Origin: CAZDXB01 sp964509335
Lineage (GTDB): Bacteria; Bacteroidota; Ignavibacteria; Kapaibacteriales; UBA2268
Reading direction: 5' to 3'
DNA: 26,315 nt
Assembly (NCBI GenBank): GCA_964509335.1
Contig: CAZDXB010000034.1
Span: 1-26,315, forward strand
Positions 15,684 through 22,795 of the stretch are shown one piece after another. Under the pieces are notes generated by a model, which worked only from the letters and a program-made list of their open reading frames with translations, had not been told where the DNA came from and made no database searches. A program made the position numbers and the translations under genes. How positions within the stretch are numbered: position 1 is the first letter of the stretch; each line of letters opens with the position of its first letter.

Positions 15684-16847
15684 ATGTATAGTGAGTATTT
15701 TACGGAAAAGCAGTTTTCTAAGCCGAGAGTTTTGGCTGGGATAATGAGCGGAACTTCGCTCGACGGAGTCGATTGCGCCGTCGTAGAATTTAAGAGCGAC
15801 GGCTCCGGAAAGCGTTCGTTTAAATTGCTCGGATTCGTTACTAAGCCGTATTCGCCGCAAACGAAAGAGTTGATACTTAAAACGGCGAGTTCCCAAACGG
15901 GCGCTAAGGAAATATCGCGACTTAATTTCAAATTAGCCGAGATTTTTTCGGACGCCGTCGTTGACGCTTGCGCCGAAGCGAATATAGCGGTCGCGGATTT
16001 AGACGGCGTCGGCTCGCACGGACAAACTATCTGGCACGAACCTAAACCGGCGACCGGGAACGTAGGCTCGACGCTTCAAATAGGCTCGCATTCGGCGCTC
16101 GCTTGCGCTCTCGGAGTTCCGACGGTCGGCGATTTTAGAGCCGCAGACGTCGCTTTTGGCGGCGAAGGCGCGCCTTTAGTTCCCATTTTCGACTACGATT
16201 TCCTCTCGCGACCAAATAAAGACGTAATCGCTCTTAACATTGGCGGAATCGCTAATTTTACTTATATGCCCGCTGGAGCGGATAAATCGGACACGCTCGC
16301 TTTCGACGCCGGTCCCGGCAACGTTTTGATTGACGCGTTCGCCAAAAAGCTCTTCAGCGCCGACTTCGACGAAGGCGGAAAAATAGCCAGAAGCGGAACG
16401 GTAAATAATGAATTGTTTATTAGGTTACAAAGTATAAGATTTATTAAACAAAAGCCGCCAAAATCGACCGGTAGAGAGCTTTTCAACGCCGAACTGGTTG
16501 AAAAATTAACGCGTGATTTAAAGATAGAGCCGCGGGACTTAATTCGGACGCTAACGGAATTTACCGCTTGGAGCGTCGCCGAGAATGTCGCGTTATTCGC
16601 CGACGAGAAAGCGGATTTATACGTTTCCGGCGGCGGAGCCGCGAACGGTTTTTTGATGGAGCTACTACAAAACAAGTTGCCGCGAGCGAACGTCAAAACG
16701 AGCGACGTGCTAGGCGTTCGGTATGACGCGAAGGAGGCGATTTGCTTCGCTTATTTGGCTTATAAAACGCTGGGCGGGGAGGCTTCTTCTTTGCCTTCGG
16801 CGACCGGAGCGAAAAAAGCCGCTATTTTGGGGACGGTAGCTCTTTAG
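15684..16847 (+). CDS. anmK: Anhydro-N-acetylmuramic acid kinase AnmK
   Basis: Peptidoglycan-recycling enzyme that opens 1,6-anhydroMurNAc and phosphorylates it to MurNAc-6-phosphate. From ATG 15684 the product has 387 residues, the family's usual size; an upstream TTG at 15618 would add 22 hydrophobic residues not typical of the family. Motifs in order: ATP loop GIMSGTSLDG (about 19-28), SHGQTIWH (about 111-118), GDFRAADVA with the catalytic-base Asp150, GGEGAPLVP, LNIGGIANF (184-192) and FDAGPGN (207-213). All look intact. No MurQ or MurNAc transporter is in the window. The gene is divergent from the PIN-associated gene (151 bases between the starts) and ends seven bases before the converging membrane-protein gene. 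Confidence 0.95.
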   Translation: MYSEYFTEKQFSKPRVLAGIMSGTSLDGVDCAVVEFKSDGSGKRSFKLLGFVTKPYSPQTKELILKTASSQTGAKEISRLNFKLAEIFSDAVVDACAEANIAVADLDGVGSHGQTIWHEPKPATGNVGSTLQIGSHSALACALGVPTVGDFRAADVAFGGEGAPLVPIFDYDFLSRPNKDVIALNIGGIANFTYMPAGADKSDTLAFDAGPGNVLIDAFAKKLFSADFDEGGKIARSGTVNNELFIRLQSIRFIKQKPPKSTGRELFNAELVEKLTRDLKIEPRDLIRTLTEFTAWSVAENVALFADEKADLYVSGGGAANGFLMELLQNKLPRANVKTSDVLGVRYDAKEAICFAYLAYKTLGGEASSLPSATGAKKAAILGTVAL

Positions 16848-16854
16848 CCGCGTT

Positions 16855-17109
16855 TTACCTTCTGCGGCGGCGGGGTCGGTCCGATGATTTGTCTATCATT
16901 TCGTTTAGTTTTTTTAGCGCCTTAGGATTAATCTTCTTTTGTATATATTTAAGCCAAAGGACGCCTATAAGTAATGGCAGCGGACCAAAGACGAACCAAA
17001 CGGGAACGAATTCCAACCAACCGGTAGAGACAATAGCTAAATAAATTGAAAAGCCCGTGAAAGCCGCCCCGATTACGATTAAAGCGTAAGCAATATATTT
17101 AACTTCCAT
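16855..17109 (-). CDS. Small membrane protein with arginine-rich tail, unknown
   Basis: 84 residues: two transmembrane helices (about 5-27 and 33-53) and a cytoplasmic-looking tail rich in Lys, ending in PRRRRR. By the positive-inside rule the tail should be cytoplasmic and, with two helices, so should the N-terminus. I know no family. It converges with anmK and is divergent from miaB (79 bases between starts), so it is a single-gene unit. Confidence 0.65.
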   Translation of the reverse strand: MEVKYIAYALIVIGAAFTGFSIYLAIVSTGWLEFVPVWFVFGPLPLLIGVLWLKYIQKKINPKALKKLNEMIDKSSDRPRRRRR

Positions 17110-17188
17110 AGTTTAATTAATATTATTTTGAATAAATTTCAATTATAATTAACTTGACTTACTATAAGTTAAACTATTAACGGCAAAA

Positions 17189-18502
17189 ATGCAAAACAAA
17201 AAAGTATATATTGAGACATACGGCTGTCAGATGAACTTGAGCGACAGCGAAATCGTTCTGTCCATCCTGAAAGACGCCGGTTGGGGGAAAGCCAATTCGC
17301 TCGCCGACGCCGACGCCGTTCTTTTAAATACTTGTTCGGTTAGGGAGAACGCGGAAAGGAAGATTTTCGAGAAGCTAAAACAGTTGAGGAGCTACGAGCG
17401 AAAGAACGGCAAGCTGACGATTGGGGTTATCGGCTGTATGGCGGAGCGTCTGAAAGAAAAAATAATGGAGAGAAACGACGCCGTGAAGGTTGTCGCCGGA
17501 CCCGATAGCTACAGGCGCTTGCCCGAAGCGCTTGAATCGGTTGCAGGTCGGGCGGCGGGCGTAGCGGTCAGATACGACGACTTGGAAACTTACGACGACG
17601 TGAAGCCGCTTAGAAAGAAAGGCGTGAGCGCTTGGCTTTCGATAATGCGCGGTTGCGACAACTTCTGCTCATATTGCGTGGTGCCTTACGTAAGAGGAAG
17701 GGAGCGTTCCCGAACGTTTAAATCGCTACTCGACGAAACGCGGCGCTTGGAGCGGGAGGGATTCAAGGAAATTACCTTGCTTGGGCAGAACGTAAATAGC
17801 TACAAATGCCGCGAGAGCGGCGCGGACTTCCCCGATTTGTTATTAGCCTGCGCCGAAGCCGCGCCCAATATTAGATTCCGTTTCACGACTTCGCATCCAA
17901 AAGATATTAGCGATAAATTAATCGACTCTATAGCCGGGAGAAAAAACGTCTGCAATCATATTCATCTGGCGATGCAGTCCGGCTCGAATCGAATTTTGAA
18001 GCTGATGAACAGAAAATATACTATCGAGAAATTCATAGAGCGAGCCGAAAGAGCTAAAAGCGTTATACCGGACGTATCGCTCACGACCGACGTTATAGCC
18101 GGCTTCCCGAGCGAAACGCTCGACGACCATAAAGACACTCTCGCCGCGATGGAAAGAATAAAATTCGACGGCGCTTTTATGTTCAGGTATTCGCCAAGAG
18201 AAGGAACGAAGGCGTTTGAAATGGACGACGACGTTCCGGAAAAAGAAAAGCTAAGAAGGCTAAACGAAATAATTGATTTGCAGCGGCGGATTTCCGCTGA
18301 TTTGAATAAAGCTGAGTCGGGCAAAGAACGCGAAATTTTAGTTGAAGGTCCCAGCAAACGAAGCGACGAGGAATGGTTCGGCAGGACGAGTTCGAATAAA
18401 GTCGTAGTGTTTCCTTACAATGGCGAAGCGCAAGTCGGCGATTTGATAAACTTAAGAATAACCGACGGAACTTCGGCGACGCTGTTCGGGGAAACAATTT
18501 AA
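17189..18502 (+). CDS. miaB: tRNA methylthiotransferase MiaB
   Basis: Adds a methylthio group to i6A37 of tRNAs reading UNN codons, giving ms2i6A. It is a radical-SAM enzyme with two [4Fe-4S] clusters. In the N-terminal UPF0004 domain Cys13 (YGCQMNLSDSE), Cys49 (LLNTCSVRENA) and Cys83 (GVIGCMAERL) bind the auxiliary cluster. The radical-SAM motif is C156-x3-C160-x2-C163 in RGCDNFCSYCVVPYVRGRE. A C-terminal TRAM domain (about 373-437) is present. TRNA-type motifs such as GRERSR and ITLLGQNVNSY favour MiaB over MtaB or RimO. Length (437) is standard. No Shine-Dalgarno site is apparent. Confidence 0.95.
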   Translation: MQNKKVYIETYGCQMNLSDSEIVLSILKDAGWGKANSLADADAVLLNTCSVRENAERKIFEKLKQLRSYERKNGKLTIGVIGCMAERLKEKIMERNDAVKVVAGPDSYRRLPEALESVAGRAAGVAVRYDDLETYDDVKPLRKKGVSAWLSIMRGCDNFCSYCVVPYVRGRERSRTFKSLLDETRRLEREGFKEITLLGQNVNSYKCRESGADFPDLLLACAEAAPNIRFRFTTSHPKDISDKLIDSIAGRKNVCNHIHLAMQSGSNRILKLMNRKYTIEKFIERAERAKSVIPDVSLTTDVIAGFPSETLDDHKDTLAAMERIKFDGAFMFRYSPREGTKAFEMDDDVPEKEKLRRLNEIIDLQRRISADLNKAESGKEREILVEGPSKRSDEEWFGRTSSNKVVVFPYNGEAQVGDLINLRITDGTSATLFGETI

Positions 18503-18612
18503 CTATGTTTTGAAGACAAAAAAAAACGACAATTTTTTCGATTGATTTCTATTTGTTATTTTTAAAGTTAGAAAATTTAAGTAGTTATTTGATTTAAAAA
18601 AAACGGGATTTT

Positions 18613-19203
18613 ATGAGTTTGGAAGAAATAATAGATTGGTGCAAACAAGAAAAGGAGAATGAGGAATTTATTGAATTCCCCGTAGAGATTTTGGATTCGA
18701 TGAGCGAGAAAACAGCCCGGGTTTTAGCGGAGATTTTCGGAAAAGACACCTTTATGCGACTGCCCGAGAAAGAAATCGAGTTTTTCGAGTGGCTGCGCGA
18801 AAAAGACGAGGAAGTTTGGGACGATTTATGGGATACCGAAAACGAAGAGCCTTACGTGGTTGGAGTCGGTTTGCTTCCTACCTTATTAAGCAAAACGAGA
18901 GGCTTTCCGATTTGCGATTTAATGGAAAGGGACAATTATTTTTTCACCGAAACGCAGATGCAAGCGGAAGAGTCCAAAGCGATGCTCGATTCGGCGATAG
19001 AGAGATTTAAGAACAAAAAAGCGTTAACAACGGAGCAGGCGTTAGTGTTGGAGATTTCGCAAGCGCCGATAGATATTTGGCGATTCGCTTACCGGCACGG
19101 ATTGCCGCTGAAAAGAGTGAAAAAAGCCGCGGACATTCTCGTCGAAGACGGCGTTTTGTTGCACCTGAAAAAAGCGGAGCATTTGGCTAATGTTATCGAA
19201 TAA
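18613..19203 (+). CDS. Unknown acidic protein upstream of aspartate kinase
   Basis: I do not recognise this 196-residue protein. There is no signal or membrane segment. The first 75 residues are rich in Glu, Asp and Trp (FFEWLREKDEEVWDDLW). The C-terminal 60 residues (EQALVLEISQAPIDIWRFAYRHGLPLKRVKKAADILVEDG region) are helical and resemble a winged-helix fold in predicted pattern: a helix-turn-helix-like GLPLKRVKKAADILVEDG followed by a short strand. It is separated from the aspartate kinase gene by only 12 bases, so the two are probably co-transcribed. A regulatory role toward the kinase gene is possible but unsupported. Confidence 0.65.
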   Translation: MSLEEIIDWCKQEKENEEFIEFPVEILDSMSEKTARVLAEIFGKDTFMRLPEKEIEFFEWLREKDEEVWDDLWDTENEEPYVVGVGLLPTLLSKTRGFPICDLMERDNYFFTETQMQAEESKAMLDSAIERFKNKKALTTEQALVLEISQAPIDIWRFAYRHGLPLKRVKKAADILVEDGVLLHLKKAEHLANVIE

Positions 19204-19215
19204 TAGAGCGGAGCG

Positions 19216-20592
19216 ATGATAGTAACGAAATTCGGCGGGGCGGCTTTGAAGGACGCCGACTCTTTCAAAAACGCGATTAACATAGTCGCAAGCGGAAAAG
19301 ACCGGAAAGTTTTGGCGGTTCTGTCGGCTTGCTACGGCGTAACCGATAAATTAATCGAAATTGCTTCCTTAGCTCCGAAGAAGTCAGTCGCATCGTCAAA
19401 AGCGAGAATTAGGGGAATTAAGCGGTTTCATCTGCAAATATTAGAATCGCTGATAGAAGAGGATCCTCATGATCTATATAAATCTTTAATAATAGATATA
19501 AGCGGGGGATTGGAGCAGTTATGCGAAGGGATAAACTTGCTGAAGGAAATTACGCCGAAAACTCAAGCTCAAGCTACCGCTTTCGGGGAAGAATATTCTA
19601 CCGCAATATTTTTATGCGCTTTAAAATATATGGGATTAAACGCGACTTTTATCAATTCGCCCGATTTAATTAAAACTAACGGCGATTTTCTTAACGCGCG
19701 GGTGAATTTCGCCAAAACGAACGAGGCGGCAAAGAGGGAGCTGGACGCGGCTTTTTCCGAAAAAGATATAGTGATAACGCAGGGTTTTGTCGGCTCCGAC
19801 GCGACGGGCAGAAAGACTCTTCTCGGACGCGGCGGCTCAGATTACTCCGCGGCTATTTTGGGAGCGGCTTGCGACGCCGAGGAAATACAGTTTTGGAAGG
19901 ACGTGCCGGGAGTTCTTACAGCCGACCCGCGCTTAGTCCCGGACGCAAAAGTATTGACGCGACTAACTTTCGACGAAATGAAAAGGCTCTCGTATTTCGG
20001 CGCGGATATATTGCATCCGGAAACAATCAGACCCGCCGTCGATAAAGATATTAACGTAATAATAAAGAGCTTCGAAAATCCCGAAGGAAGCGGAACTTTA
20101 ATCAAACGAAAGTTCGAGCGCTCGCACGCGGTTAAGGCGTTGACCTTAAAAAAAGGCTTGCGTCTTTACAACGTGGAGATATCCGACATCGCTTTCGACG
20201 ATTCCGTAAAGGATTTGTGCGATAAAATTCGAGAAACGGGCGCCGAAATATTATATTCAATCGCCGGTTCCTACGAGCTATCCTTCGCTTTGGATAATAT
20301 AGACGATTTACAAAAGTTGGAAAGCGCCTTAGATAATTACAAATATACGGCGAGCGAAACCGACTTGCTCTGCTTTTGCGGTGAAGGCTTGGTCGCCTGT
20401 GGCGGCGCCGTTCGCGATATAGTCAACGAGATATTTTCGACTATATTAAAATTTAAGCCGATTAGAGCCGTTTACGGCGCGTCGGGACTGTCGGCGATAT
20501 TCTTTGTCGAGCCGAACCGCTCTAAGGAAGCGGCTCGCGCCGTTCACGATATTATTATTAGCCAGAAAACCGATTTATTCGAATCGATTTAA
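19216..20592 (+). CDS. lysC: Aspartate kinase
   Basis: Phosphorylates L-aspartate, the first step to lysine, threonine, methionine and diaminopimelate. The 458-residue product starts MIVTKFGGAAL (the family has KFGGTS, so Ala replaces Thr/Ser). It carries the GRGGSDYSAA nucleotide/substrate loop (about 214-223) and DVPGVLTADPRLV (about 234-246). Two ACT domains (about 310-458) provide the usual allosteric site for lysine or threonine. GAGCGGAG lies just before the ATG. No other gene of the pathway is next to it. Its last 18 bases overlap the end of the convergent aspartase gene. The domain order fits monofunctional aspartate kinases, with no homoserine dehydrogenase fusion. Confidence 0.94.
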   Translation: MIVTKFGGAALKDADSFKNAINIVASGKDRKVLAVLSACYGVTDKLIEIASLAPKKSVASSKARIRGIKRFHLQILESLIEEDPHDLYKSLIIDISGGLEQLCEGINLLKEITPKTQAQATAFGEEYSTAIFLCALKYMGLNATFINSPDLIKTNGDFLNARVNFAKTNEAAKRELDAAFSEKDIVITQGFVGSDATGRKTLLGRGGSDYSAAILGAACDAEEIQFWKDVPGVLTADPRLVPDAKVLTRLTFDEMKRLSYFGADILHPETIRPAVDKDINVIIKSFENPEGSGTLIKRKFERSHAVKALTLKKGLRLYNVEISDIAFDDSVKDLCDKIRETGAEILYSIAGSYELSFALDNIDDLQKLESALDNYKYTASETDLLCFCGEGLVACGGAVRDIVNEIFSTILKFKPIRAVYGASGLSAIFFVEPNRSKEAARAVHDIIISQKTDLFESI

Positions 20593-22452
20593 TTTCTGCG
20601 GCTTTATCATGTTTTCCGGCGATAAAACTTCCTTTATTTTTTCTTCCGAGAGTAGATTCTTTTCTCTCACCAATTCAACGAGACTTTTGTTTGTATTCAT
20701 TGCTTCTTTCGCCAGCGAGCTGGTTATTTCGTAGCCCAAAATTGGATTAAGAGCGGTAACGAGTCCGATGCTGTTTTCAACGTGAGAGCGGCAAACTTCC
20801 TCGTTTGCCGTAATGCCGTCGATGCATCGGTATTTTAGAACGCCCATTCCGTTTTTCAGCATCTCAATCGATTCAAATATGCTTTGACCGATAATCGGCT
20901 CCATGACGTTAAGCTCGAGCTGACCGGCTTCAGCCGCCATCGCCACGGTTAAATCGTTGCCGATGACTTTAAACGCTATTTGGTTGACTACTTCCGGTAT
21001 AACGGGATTAACTTTGCCGGGCATAATCGACGAGCCGGGTTGCATCCTCGGCAAATTGATTTCGTTAAACCCCGCTCTCGGACCGGAGCTAAGCAAGCGC
21101 AAATCGTTGCATATTTTTGATAGCTTTATTGCGAGCCGCTTTATCGCCGAAGAATACATCACAAACGCGCCGGCGTCCTGTGTTTCTTCGACCAAATCTT
21201 TGGCAAGTCTTACAGGCAGTTTGGTTATTTCCCAAAGATAGTTTATTACATGCTCGGAAAATTTCGGGTCGGCGTTTATTCCCGTGCCGATAGCAGTGCC
21301 GCCCATGTTCACTTCGTGGAATAGCCTCGAAATCTGCTCCAAACGCTCGATTTCTTCAGCCAAAGTAGTCGCATAGGCGTCGAATTCCTGCCCCAAAGTC
21401 ATCGGAACGGCGTCTTGCAACTGAGTGCGCCCCATCTTTATTATACTGCGGAACTCTTTGCCCTTAGTTCGAAAAGCGCCGACCAACTCCCTTAGAATTC
21501 TCATTAATTTATTGTTGCTGTAGCAGAACGCTATTTTTAGCGCCGTGGGATAAACGTCGTTAGTCGATTGGGACAGGTTGACGTGGTTATTCGGATGGCA
21601 ATGCTCGTAGTCGCCTTTTTCCTTGCCCATTATTTCCAGCGCTCTATTGGCTATGACTTCGTTGGCGTTCATATTGGTCGAGGTGCCGGCGCCGCCTTGT
21701 ATCATATCGACGACGAAATGAGTGCGCCACCTACCGTTAATGATTTCTTGGCAGGCTTTTTCCATCGCTTGATAGACTTTAGGCGGAAGCAAGCCCAAGT
21801 CGTAGTTAGCTTTCGCGCAAGCCATCTTTACCTGCGCTAAAGCTTTGATTAAATCGCTGAAATGATTTATGGAGACTTCGCTAATGTTGAAATTTTCCAG
21901 CGCCCGAAGCGTTTGGACGCCGTAATAAAATTCGTAAGGAACTTCCCGCTCGCCGAGCATATCCTTTTCCTTGCGGGTTCTGCCGGAAACGTATTGCGCG
22001 GCGGCGTCAACTACTTGATTCGTAGTCTGTCGCATTCGACGCGATATTACTCGCGAGACTTGCGAGAGTATCTTGGCGACGAGTTGCGAGTTCTCCTTCA
22101 TCAACTTCGTGAAGTCGTCGCGGTGGAAAACGACAATCACAGAATCTTCCGCGGCGCGAGCGGAAGTGGAGTGCGGATAATTGTCCATTAAGGCGCCCTC
22201 GCTCAGGAAATCCTTCGCGGTGAAAGAAGTCAGCAACTTCTCGACGCCGTATGTAGTTACTTTGACCAAATCGACCGAGCCGGCGTATATGACGTACATA
22301 TTCTCTCTGGCGTTGTTCTGCTTGAAAAGCCACTCGCTTTTCCGAAACTTCTTAACGTCGGCGAACTCCGCGAGACGCTTCGTTTCCTTTTCGTCTAAGT
22401 CTTCAAATAGCTCGACTTCCTTCAAAAACGTTTCCAAATATTCCCGTTCCAT
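20575..22452 (-). CDS. aspA: Aspartate ammonia-lyase with N-terminal cyclic-nucleotide-binding domain
   Basis: 625 residues in two parts. Residues about 12-140 form a CRP-type cyclic-nucleotide-binding domain. Its phosphate-binding cassette reads LSEGALMDNYPHSTSARA, keeping Glu but with His where cAMP receptors have Arg. Residues about 158-625 are a class II fumarase/aspartase: SQSTND (294-299), GRTQLQDAVP (341-350, Gln as in aspartase rather than His of fumarase) and catalytic loop GSSIMPGKVNPVIPE (Ser474, Lys480, Asn482). The VIPEVVNQ ending also favours aspartase. It reversibly converts L-aspartate to fumarate and ammonium. No DNA-binding domain is present, so allosteric control by a nucleotide or similar ligand is the likely role of the extra domain (inference). 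AAGGGA precedes the ATG. The gene overlaps the convergent aspartate kinase gene by 18 bases. Confidence 0.93.
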   Translation of the reverse strand: MEREYLETFLKEVELFEDLDEKETKRLAEFADVKKFRKSEWLFKQNNARENMYVIYAGSVDLVKVTTYGVEKLLTSFTAKDFLSEGALMDNYPHSTSARAAEDSVIVVFHRDDFTKLMKENSQLVAKILSQVSRVISRRMRQTTNQVVDAAAQYVSGRTRKEKDMLGEREVPYEFYYGVQTLRALENFNISEVSINHFSDLIKALAQVKMACAKANYDLGLLPPKVYQAMEKACQEIINGRWRTHFVVDMIQGGAGTSTNMNANEVIANRALEIMGKEKGDYEHCHPNNHVNLSQSTNDVYPTALKIAFCYSNNKLMRILRELVGAFRTKGKEFRSIIKMGRTQLQDAVPMTLGQEFDAYATTLAEEIERLEQISRLFHEVNMGGTAIGTGINADPKFSEHVINYLWEITKLPVRLAKDLVEETQDAGAFVMYSSAIKRLAIKLSKICNDLRLLSSGPRAGFNEINLPRMQPGSSIMPGKVNPVIPEVVNQIAFKVIGNDLTVAMAAEAGQLELNVMEPIIGQSIFESIEMLKNGMGVLKYRCIDGITANEEVCRSHVENSIGLVTALNPILGYEITSSLAKEAMNTNKSLVELVREKNLLSEEKIKEVLSPENMIKPQKLNRFE

Positions 22453-22548
22453 AACGAAGTCCCTTTTCGTTTAGTTCGTAAAAAATAATCTCGATAACTT
22501 AGCTAAAATTTCGGTGAATAGCAATAGGAATAAGAGGGGATTACGATT

Positions 22549-22564
22549 TTGAAGTGAACTTCAA
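22549..22564. promoter_or_regulatory. 16-base palindrome, candidate operator
   Basis: TTGAAGT and ACTTCAA flank a 2-base centre (GA), a perfect 7-bp dyad about 100 bases upstream of the aspartase start. Short arms and a tiny centre are typical for a dimeric regulator site rather than a hairpin. The bound protein, if any, is unknown. Confidence 0.35.
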
Positions 22565-22622
22565 TTGCAATCGCTGAGAAATTCCAAAGGGGAAATGTTA
22601 GTGAAGAAAAAAATGACAAGTC

Positions 22623-22642
22623 ATTCCTGCGAAAGCAGGAAT
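22623..22642. repeat. REP-like hairpin with GAAA tetraloop
   Basis: ATTCCTGC, GAAA, GCAGGAAT: a perfect 8-bp stem closed by a stable GNRA tetraloop, inside GTCATTCCTGCGAAAGCAGGAATC. This is very close to the GTCATTCCCGCGAAAGCGGGAATC repeat found between genes in many unrelated bacteria. Only one copy is in this window. Confidence 0.6.
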
Positions 22643-22795
22643 CTATAGAAGAAAAGAAACAATCTCAGACAAATTGAGAAAGAATCAATATCTAATGCTT
22701 ACGCGACAAAAAATCGCAATCTCTCGATTGTTTTTCTGTTAAAATCTAGTTAAATTGAATATATATGATTTTTGATATTAATGATAGGATTTGCG

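Larger units (their letters stand above)
22453..22795. other. 343-base divergent intergenic region (aspA / secreted FG-GAP gene)
   Basis: No open frame of interest is seen. It contains a 16-base palindrome (22549-22564), a REP-like hairpin (22623-22642) and a weak hairpin CAATC/GATTG (22717-22730) followed by TTTTT (22731-22735), which might end a plus-strand transcript or be chance. Promoters for both flanking genes must lie here, but I could not assign -35/-10 pairs with confidence. The plus-strand gene has AGGA at 22786-22789. Confidence 0.5.

Noticed and set aside
17962..18497. Long minus-strand frames inside miaB
   Set aside because: Shadows of the conserved radical-SAM gene; Ser/Leu/Phe-rich translation typical of antisense to Glu/Lys/Arg-rich coding sequence.
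19204..19215. Possible lysine riboswitch upstream of aspartate kinase
   Set aside because: Only 12 bases separate it from the preceding coding sequence, so there is no room; the 110-base gap before the upstream gene (18503-18612) is AT-rich with no strong stems.
22007..22333. 108-residue minus-strand frame within the aspartase gene
   Set aside because: Arg-rich out-of-frame translation of the nucleotide-binding domain, no independent start signal.
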